35,435 bases of DNA from Myxococcales bacterium (GTDB lineage: Bacteria; Myxococcota_A; Polyangia; Polyangiales; JAFGIB01). The stretch covers positions 1-35,435 of the forward strand of contig JAPPOT010000225.1 in assembly GCA_028817855.1 (NCBI GenBank), written 5' to 3'. The notes below the pieces were generated by a model. It worked only from the letters and a program-made list of their open reading frames with translations, made no database searches and had not been told where the DNA came from. Positions within the stretch are counted from its first letter, which is position 1; each line of letters starts with the position of its first letter. Below are positions 29,995-35,435 of this stretch, piece by piece. The position numbers and the translations under genes are program-made.

Positions 29995-31035
29995 GTGACG
30001 TCCAGGCCATGGATCAAGAGCCCGGCGTGGGACACCGCGTTCATCGCGCTGCCCTGGTTGCCGCTGGCGGTCCTGCTGCTGGTCGGCCTCGACGACATCC
30101 ACCAGCGCCCAGACGAGGCCGAGCACTGGGCCACGATACTCTTCCTCGGCCTGGGCGCGCTCGACATGGGGCACCGCCTCTACACCTTTCCGATGGCCTA
30201 TGCGGACCGGAGCGTGTTCCGGCGCCATCGCGTGCGCTTGTTGGTTGCGCCGCTGGTGGTCGCGGCTGTGCTCGTGCCCGTGCGAGTGCTGGGGGTCTCG
30301 GACGCGCTCACCCGCGGTCTCGTCACCGCGATGGTGCTCTGGAATCTGTGGCACGTGTACATGCAGCGCATTGGCTTCCTGCGCATCTACGCGGGCAAGC
30401 TGGGCGGCGCGCTTCGGGAGTCGCGGGCCGCCTGGCTGGACCGGGCGCTGGTGTGGGGGCTCCTGGCCTTCACGATCGTGCTGGGTGTGGTCGTGCTCGG
30501 CGAGGCTGCCCGCAGCACCGGGGACGGGCGGCGCCTGGTCGCCCTCCTGGGTCCCGTCGTGGAGGGTCGCGCCGCCCTGGCGGTCACCGCCGTGGCCGTC
30601 GTGGCGCTGGGCCTGCTGTGGCTGTGGTTGCGTCAGGAGGGGGGCGTGCAGGCGCCGTGGCCCGAGCGCGTGCCACGGGTGGCCTTCGCGGCATCGACGG
30701 CGGCGCTCGTGCTGCTGCCGCTGTGGAGCCCGCTGATCGGCGTGGCGTGCCTGAAGTTCTCACACGCGGTGGAGTACATCGCCTTCGTGCACGTCTACGA
30801 GGCGGCCAAGTTCCGCCGCCTCGAGAGCGATCGCAGTGTGCTCGCTCGGCTCATGCGGCGGCCGTGGCTCGCGGTGCCGCTCTTCTTTTTGTTGTTCTGC
30901 GTGCTCTTCACTCTCGCGGATCTGCCCGCCTACATGGTGATGTTCGTGGCGCCGTTGCACTTTCTCTACGACGGCTGGATCTGGAAGGTCCGCCGCGCGG
31001 AGGTGCGCGCGCCCCTGTCGGCGGCGTCGGCTTGA
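29995..31035 (+). CDS. Polytopic membrane protein with conserved-looking histidines, function unknown
   Basis: 346 residues from a GTG at 29995; the first helix ('TAFIALPWLPLAVLLLV') starts at residue 14, so the start cannot be much later. About eight hydrophobic segments. Histidines lie at membrane edges in distinctive contexts: 'DMGHRLYTFP' (His60), 'WNLWHVYMQRIGFLRIY' (His120), 'SHAVEYIAFVHVYE' (His257, His266) and 'APLHFLYDGWIWK' (His322). This spacing suggests a metal-binding or redox membrane enzyme, but I do not recognise the family with confidence. Divergent placement next to a synthase for C30/C40 chains could hint at an isoprenoid role (inference). The lipoprotein gene follows by 38 bases in the same direction. 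Confidence 0.8.
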   Translation: MTSRPWIKSPAWDTAFIALPWLPLAVLLLVGLDDIHQRPDEAEHWATILFLGLGALDMGHRLYTFPMAYADRSVFRRHRVRLLVAPLVVAAVLVPVRVLGVSDALTRGLVTAMVLWNLWHVYMQRIGFLRIYAGKLGGALRESRAAWLDRALVWGLLAFTIVLGVVVLGEAARSTGDGRRLVALLGPVVEGRAALAVTAVAVVALGLLWLWLRQEGGVQAPWPERVPRVAFAASTAALVLLPLWSPLIGVACLKFSHAVEYIAFVHVYEAAKFRRLESDRSVLARLMRRPWLAVPLFFLLFCVLFTLADLPAYMVMFVAPLHFLYDGWIWKVRRAEVRAPLSAASA

Positions 31036-31073
31036 TTGCTGCGCCCCCGGGGCTGTGCGATCATCGCCCCGTG

Positions 31074-31796
31074 ATGAGCGCTCGCCCACTGCTCTTCTTC
31101 CTCTTGGTGACGGCGGCCGGCTGCGGCGATGGATGCGGTTGCGGGCAGGCGGTCAACGGCGGGGAGCAAGGCGCGCGCCCGGCAGGGGATCCGGCGGGCG
31201 GCACTCTTCCGGCGCACACCGGCAGCAGCTTCTCCCAGCTGCCCGACTCGCCCGAGCGCACACAGCTGGAGGCGTACGCCAAGGCCCTGCTCCAGGGTGC
31301 CCGATCCGCGGACGGCGACGTGCTGAGGGCCGCTGGCGACATTACCGCCGCCGCACCTGATGCCCTCGCCGGCTTCGGTGCGCCAGAGCCGGCGAAGCCG
31401 GTCACGAAGACCGTGGGCACGGCGAGTGTGCCGAGCGTGCAGCGCACCTATCAGGCGGGTGAGCGCAGCCTGCGCTTGCGCGTCACCGACACCCTGGCCA
31501 TGCCCACCATGCGCGAGAAGTTCGCCCAGCGGCTCACCACGCTCGGCAACGACGCCAGCGGCAACCAGCGCGGTCGCGTGGTCGGTGAGCACGTGGTGAT
31601 GCACGCCTACCAGGCCGACCGCAAGCGCTCGCGCGCCTCGATGTTCGTGGACGGGCGCTTCCTGATCGAGGCCGACGTGCGCAGCACGTCGGAGGCCGAC
31701 GACGCGATCCGCGTGCTCGAGGCGGTGCCGCTGGGGGCGCTGCGCGGAGACTCCGGATCAGTGCCGGCGCCGCAGCCGCAGCCCGACGGCCAGTAG
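31074..31796 (+). CDS. Putative small lipoprotein, function unknown
   Basis: 240 residues from ATG 31074 (a GTG codon immediately before it is also in frame). Signal peptide 'LLFFLLVTAAGC' with the lipid Cys at residue 17, followed by 'GDGCGCGQ'. A disordered Gly/Pro/Ala linker leads to a folded C-terminal half containing 'RSLRLRVTDTLAMP', 'VVGEHVVMHAYQADRKRSRA' and 'MFVDGRFLIEADVRS', which reads like an alternating beta-rich domain. I do not recognise the family. A long in-frame extension upstream (back to 29280) crosses other genes and has no coding character. The last 39 bases overlap the 3' end of the convergent protease gene. Confidence 0.82.
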   Translation: MSARPLLFFLLVTAAGCGDGCGCGQAVNGGEQGARPAGDPAGGTLPAHTGSSFSQLPDSPERTQLEAYAKALLQGARSADGDVLRAAGDITAAAPDALAGFGAPEPAKPVTKTVGTASVPSVQRTYQAGERSLRLRVTDTLAMPTMREKFAQRLTTLGNDASGNQRGRVVGEHVVMHAYQADRKRSRASMFVDGRFLIEADVRSTSEADDAIRVLEAVPLGALRGDSGSVPAPQPQPDGQ

Positions 31797-33509
31797 CACG
31801 AGCCCGACGGCATGCCACGGGCCCGACCGGGCACGGCCCGACAGCGAGCAACTGCAGTCGGTGTCCGCGGCACCCGAAACGGCCACGTGACCACCGTCGC
31901 CGTCGTCGCTCGTGGCGGCGTCCACGGCCGGGACGGGAGGTGGCACCGGAACCGCGCCGTCGGCGCGCGCGTCCGGGGGCGGTGCTCCCATGCCCGCCGC
32001 ATCCGGGATCGGCGCGGGGTCGCCGGGCGACGGACCCCCATCGGCAGCTGCGGGTGGGTCGCTGCCAGCATCTTCGTCGCCGGTGCCGATGGGCTCGGCT
32101 TCCTCCGTGCCGGCGTCCGAGCCGGCCACCCCACCGTCCAGATCGTCGCCGCTGCCCGCGTCCGGCGGCGGGGGAGCCAGGCGCGACAGCGCATCGGCGC
32201 AGTCGAGACGCGGGTAGTCGATGCCGTTCTTGCTGTCGGTGAGCCGTACGGGGCTCGCCTGCAGGGCCGACTCGAGGGCGTCGAGTGTGGCGTCCGGGTG
32301 GGCCTCCATGAGCGCGGCCAGGCAGCCGCTGGCCACCGGTGCGGCGTGGGAGGTCCCGGAGCGCGCGCGGGCACCATCGCCCGGCCACAGCGAGGTGATG
32401 CGCGCGCCGGGGGCGACGAGGTCGGTCGTGGAGCTCGCGTTGCTGAAGCAAGCGATCAGATCGGGGAAGGTCGCGGCTTCCTGGCACACGATCGATTCGG
32501 GACCGACATCCGCGTCCCACACCGCGCCCACGCTGAGCACCGAGGCGATGCAGGCCGGCGCGGCCATGCCGTCGCTCGCGGCACCGTTGCCCGACGCGGC
32601 GACGAGCATGGTGCCGTTGTCGCGCAGGGCATCGGCAGCGGCCGCCAGGGGTGCGATGCCCTCGGCGGCGTCGCAGTCTCCCGCGTACGCGCCCAGGGTC
32701 CCGAGGCTGAGGTTGACGATGTCGGTCTGGGGGTGGTTGCTCAGGATCCACTCGAGGCCCGCGGTCACGTCCGAGAGCGCGGAGAGGTTGTTGCTGTCGT
32801 CGAGCACCTTGACCGCGAGCAGCGTGGCGTCGGGCGCAACCCCGCGCGGCCCGATGGTTCCCTGCGCGATGATGGCGCCGGCCACATGGGTGCCGTGCCC
32901 GTGCCCGTCGACCGCGCTGCCGCTGCCGCTGTCGCTGCTTCCGCCGCCCGGGCAGCAGTCGTTGCCACAGAAGCATGCCTCGGCCCCGAGCTCGCCCAGG
33001 TCCGCGTGCGTGCCGTCGACGCCCGTGTCGAGCGTCGCCACCTGCACGCCGCTGCCGGTGAAGCCGGCCGCCGTCACATCGGGCAAGCCGATCAGCGGAC
33101 CGGACTGCAGCAGCTGTCCCTGGCCCGGAAGGTCGAGCTCCACGCGTGCCACCCGCGGGTCGTCGCGCAGCGAAAGCAGCGCGTCCGTGCGCACGGTGGC
33201 GGCCACCCAGGGGCTGAGCGCGAAGGCGCGCGTCACGCGGATGCCGCGCTCCCGCAGCTGGGCCGCGACGCGCGCGCCGCTGTCCGCGTAGCGGCTGCGC
33301 GCCGCGTCGGAGATGCGCACGCCCGGGCCCGTCGGCGCCGTGCGATAGCGGATCACCACGCGCAGCTCGTCCGCGGTCGCCAGCCTGCTGCGCACCGCGG
33401 CGCTCAGCCCGGTCGCCTCGGCCCGGGCTTGACGCGGCGGCGACGCCTCGGGCGCGCAGGCGCCGGTGAGCGCCAGCAGGCCCGCGAGCGCCCCCAGGCC
33501 ACGGCTCAC
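31758..33509 (-). CDS. Secreted S8 (subtilisin-like) serine protease with MYXO-CTERM tail
   Basis: 583 residues from a GTG at 33509 whose bases form GTGA with the stop of the upstream gene; the frame is open further up but that part overlaps the neighbour. N-terminal hydrophobic segment ending 'LALTGAC' (possible lipobox, Cys at 18). A propeptide-like region spans residues 45-125. The catalytic triad is visible: Asp161 in 'DTGVDGTHAD', His205 in 'GHGTHVAG' and Ser387 in 'SGTSHAAP', with oxyanion Asn308 in 'AASGNG'. A Cys-rich insert ('CFCGNDCCPGGG', residues 179-190) lies between Asp and His. After about residue 445 comes a Pro/Asp/Gly linker, then 'CSC', a hydrophobic helix and 'RLRRRH', a MYXO-CTERM tail. 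It is expected to be exported and surface-attached or released. Confidence 0.93.
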   Translation of the reverse strand: MSRGLGALAGLLALTGACAPEASPPRQARAEATGLSAAVRSRLATADELRVVIRYRTAPTGPGVRISDAARSRYADSGARVAAQLRERGIRVTRAFALSPWVAATVRTDALLSLRDDPRVARVELDLPGQGQLLQSGPLIGLPDVTAAGFTGSGVQVATLDTGVDGTHADLGELGAEACFCGNDCCPGGGSSDSGSGSAVDGHGHGTHVAGAIIAQGTIGPRGVAPDATLLAVKVLDDSNNLSALSDVTAGLEWILSNHPQTDIVNLSLGTLGAYAGDCDAAEGIAPLAAAADALRDNGTMLVAASGNGAASDGMAAPACIASVLSVGAVWDADVGPESIVCQEAATFPDLIACFSNASSTTDLVAPGARITSLWPGDGARARSGTSHAAPVASGCLAALMEAHPDATLDALESALQASPVRLTDSKNGIDYPRLDCADALSRLAPPPPDAGSGDDLDGGVAGSDAGTEEAEPIGTGDEDAGSDPPAAADGGPSPGDPAPIPDAAGMGAPPPDARADGAVPVPPPVPAVDAATSDDGDGGHVAVSGAADTDCSCSLSGRARSGPWHAVGLVLLAVGLRLRRRH

Positions 33510-35434
33510 GGCGCCGTGCAGTCCGCGGGGACCAGCGTCAGGGTGTGGGCCTCGAGCGGCAGCGGATCCCAGGCGTAGCGCGACCCGCAGGTGGTCATGC
33601 CGGGCGAACCGGCGAACGTGACGCCGGTGCTGTCGCCTGGTGTGAGACCGGTGAAGGCCACGAAGTCGCCACCCATCAGCGTGTTGGAGGCCACCATGCC
33701 GCTCGGCCCCTCGGTGATGGGCCCGCAGCTGGTCGGGCTGCAGGCGATGTCGTCGAGCGTCACCGACTCGCCCCCCGCATAGGGCTGTCCGGTGAAGATC
33801 GCCAGGATGGCAGCGTCGGCGGTGTCCAGCGGATCGACGCCCGGGACCACCAGCGCGGCCGCGGCCGTGGTGTCGTCCGGCACGCCGATGGCGCCGAGGA
33901 AGGTGTCGGTGGGCAGCGCGTAGTGCACGCTCAACGAGCCCCAGCGGCCGGTGCTCGGAAGCACCCGCAGCATGAACTCCTGCCCCACGGGCGCGGTGAT
34001 CGTGAAGCTGCCATCGCCAGCGGTGTTGACCGAGCGCAGGGGATCGCTGCCCACGAGCTGGACCGTCATCGCATCGAGGCCCGAACGCGTGAAGAGATCC
34101 ACGACCAGGCCCGAGAGCGTCATCTCGCAGCCCACGTCCACGCTCGGCTCGCCGCAGCTGCCGTCGCCCACGCACATCGCCGACACCATGCACTCCCCCG
34201 GCGTGCCGCACTCGGTGGTGTCCGGCTCGTAGTTCACCAGGCACTCGCCGCCGCCATCGCAGGTGTCGGGCTTGTCGCAGTCGGTCGTCGAGGTGTTGCC
34301 GCAGAGCGTATCGACCGGCTCCAGGTTGTCCTGGCAGCCGCCCAGGCCGTCGCAGGTATCCGGATTGTCGCACCCGCTGTCGAACGGATCGCCACAGGCC
34401 GCCCCGGACTCGGCCGGCTCCGAGTCCCCGCAGCTGCCCGCGCCGTCGCACAGGGGCGCCAGGTGGCACGCGCTCAGGGCGAGGACGCAGATTGGGGGGT
34501 CGTCCATGGGCGCGGGGTCGACGCAGGTGCCCGTGCCGGAGCAGAAGGCCTCGAGCGCGCAGTCGCTCTCGGCCAGGCAGCTCACGTTGCCGGGCTCCGC
34601 GTTGTCGACGCAATCACCGCGGCCGTTGCAGCTGTCGGGGTTGTCGCAGACGCTGTTGCTCGGATCGCCACAGGCCACGCCGCTCGCCGTGTGGTTCTGG
34701 GCACAGCGGCCGGCCGAGCAGGTGTCGGGTGCGGTGCACGTGCTCGAGGTTGGATCGCCGCAGGGCTGGCCCTCCATCAGGGTGGGGGAGTTGCCGGGTG
34801 CGGTGTCGCAGCCTCCCGCGCCGTCGCACATCATGTCGCGCGGGTGGCAGGTGTCGATGATCCCGATCGGCTCGTCCTCGGGGCCGCAGCGCGTCGTGGC
34901 GGGCTTGGGTTGGGGCGCGCTGCAGGCGCCCGCGCCGTCGCACCTCGGCGCGAACATGCACAGCTCCTCGCTGCCGCAGTCGGTGCTGGTGGAGGCGTGG
35001 TTGTCCAGGCACTGGCCGTCGCTCGAGCAGGTGTCCGGGAGGTCGCAGACACCGTCGCTGCTCGGGTCGCCGCAGGCGCTACCCGGCGCCTCGAAGCCCG
35101 CGTCGATGCAGTTGCCGTTGCCGTCGCAGGAGTCGTCCAGGCGGCAGTCGACCCCCTGGTCGCCGCAAATCGTGCCCACGTCGGCGTGGCGAGCCTCGCA
35201 CGTGCCCGCCACGCAGCGGTCCGGGAAGGTGCAGTTGGTGAGGGAGTCGTCGCCGCACGGGGTCTGATCCGCGACGGGCACGAGCTCGCACTCCATCGTG
35301 TCGGTGTTGCACACGGCGGTGTTGCACTCGTCGCCGAGACCGTCGCAGTCGTTGGGGCAGCCCGTCAGGCCCGCGTCCTCGTCGCCGTCGCCGGTGTCGC
35401 CATCGCCGGTGTCGCCATCGCCGGTGTCGCCATC
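33506..35434 (-). CDS. Cys-rich repeat protein with carboxypeptidase-regulatory-like C-terminus, 5' partial
   Basis: The frame is open to the right edge, so the N-terminus is missing; 642 residues are visible. It begins with a GDGDT repeat linker (35381-35434), then about 13 Cys-rich repeats of roughly 30 residues (about 34127-35363) with the consensus 'CDxPDTCDGxGxC' followed by 'NxxPxxxxCGDP', and ends with a 200-residue domain beginning 'LSGLVVDLFTRSGLDAMTVQ' and 'GDGSFTITAPVGQEFMLRV', which looks like a carboxypeptidase-regulatory-like beta-sandwich. The Cys spacing recalls small disulfide-rich extracellular repeats, but I do not recognise a named family. It overlaps the start of the S8 protease gene (GTGA), so the two are co-translated and probably work outside the cell together. 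A role as substrate, carrier or adhesin is open. Confidence 0.85.
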   Translation of the reverse strand, partial: DGDTGDGDTGDGDTGDGDEDAGLTGCPNDCDGLGDECNTAVCNTDTMECELVPVADQTPCGDDSLTNCTFPDRCVAGTCEARHADVGTICGDQGVDCRLDDSCDGNGNCIDAGFEAPGSACGDPSSDGVCDLPDTCSSDGQCLDNHASTSTDCGSEELCMFAPRCDGAGACSAPQPKPATTRCGPEDEPIGIIDTCHPRDMMCDGAGGCDTAPGNSPTLMEGQPCGDPTSSTCTAPDTCSAGRCAQNHTASGVACGDPSNSVCDNPDSCNGRGDCVDNAEPGNVSCLAESDCALEAFCSGTGTCVDPAPMDDPPICVLALSACHLAPLCDGAGSCGDSEPAESGAACGDPFDSGCDNPDTCDGLGGCQDNLEPVDTLCGNTSTTDCDKPDTCDGGGECLVNYEPDTTECGTPGECMVSAMCVGDGSCGEPSVDVGCEMTLSGLVVDLFTRSGLDAMTVQLVGSDPLRSVNTAGDGSFTITAPVGQEFMLRVLPSTGRWGSLSVHYALPTDTFLGAIGVPDDTTAAAALVVPGVDPLDTADAAILAIFTGQPYAGGESVTLDDIACSPTSCGPITEGPSGMVASNTLMGGDFVAFTGLTPGDSTGVTFAGSPGMTTCGSRYAWDPLPLEAHTLTLVPADCTAP

Positions 35435-35435
35435 G
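35381..35435. repeat. 15-bp tandem repeat at the window's right edge
   Basis: The plus-strand unit GGTGTCGCCATCGCC recurs from 35393 to the right edge, after a related GTCGCCGTCGCC start. On the minus strand it encodes Gly-Asp-Gly-Asp-Thr repeats in the linker of the Cys-rich protein. The array continues off the window. In-frame length variation by slippage is possible. Confidence 0.8.

Noticed and set aside
29280..31073. Upstream extension of the small lipoprotein frame
   Set aside because: It runs antisense through the synthase and out of frame through the membrane protein. Only the part from 31074 has a signal peptide and lipobox.
33510..34613. N-terminal extension of the S8 protease frame
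   Set aside because: It overlaps the Cys-rich repeat gene out of frame and has shadow composition. The GTGA junction at 33506-33509 and the signal peptide fix the start.
34263..35267. Plus-strand open frame of 334 codons opposite the Cys-rich repeats
   Set aside because: It is a Ser/Gln/Pro-rich periodic translation that is simply the antisense of the repeats.

Overview
The window is a GC-rich stretch, probably from a predatory or social member of the Myxococcota. The evidence is a DUF2330 protein and a subtilisin-like protease that both end in MYXO-CTERM-type tails (Cys, then a hydrophobic helix, then an Arg cluster), 'CxDGxDNDxDG' calcium-type loops, two Cys-rich lipoproteins, and a very large secreted-looking repeat protein. 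No tRNA, rRNA, CRISPR array, insertion sequence or phage gene was seen.

Positions 2-22018 are a single open reading frame that runs off the left edge (at least 7,338 residues). It is a mosaic extracellular protein. A repeating beta-sandwich scaffold (PPC-like, 'DAFFxF...T.GS.fdT.lalyd') carries cargo modules that appear spliced into loops: four DUF2341/LamG-type units, two more LamG lectin-like domains, two C-type lectin domains and three long glycine-rich modules. From about 11.9 to 20.5 kb the protein becomes a regular array of 'GTYYVVVKG' modules in a three-part super-repeat. The C-terminal 1.5 kb holds a possible VWA half-domain, two calcium-type loops and a Cys-rich tail, but no MYXO-CTERM.

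A 281-base intergenic region follows, with a long imperfect hairpin (22038-22156). It leads to the DUF2330/MYXO-CTERM protein (22300-24180). A GC-rich hairpin separates this from a convergent minus-strand group: two geranylgeranyl-reductase-family flavoproteins overlapping by one base, then a lipoprotein. Divergent from these are an Lgt-like membrane protein with an unusual Cys-rich signature and an overlapping CPBP-family membrane protease. Next come a minus-strand squalene/phytoene-synthase-like enzyme and a divergent His-containing polytopic membrane protein followed by a small lipoprotein. Isoprenoid-type enzymes and membrane proteins thus cluster between 25.2 and 31 kb, but nothing in the sequence fixes their product.

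The right end is a minus-strand pair read leftwards: a Cys-rich repeat protein (N-terminus off the right edge) whose stop overlaps the GTG start of a secreted S8 protease with a MYXO-CTERM tail. The main theme is cell-surface and secreted proteins, with a lipid/isoprenoid gene group between them.
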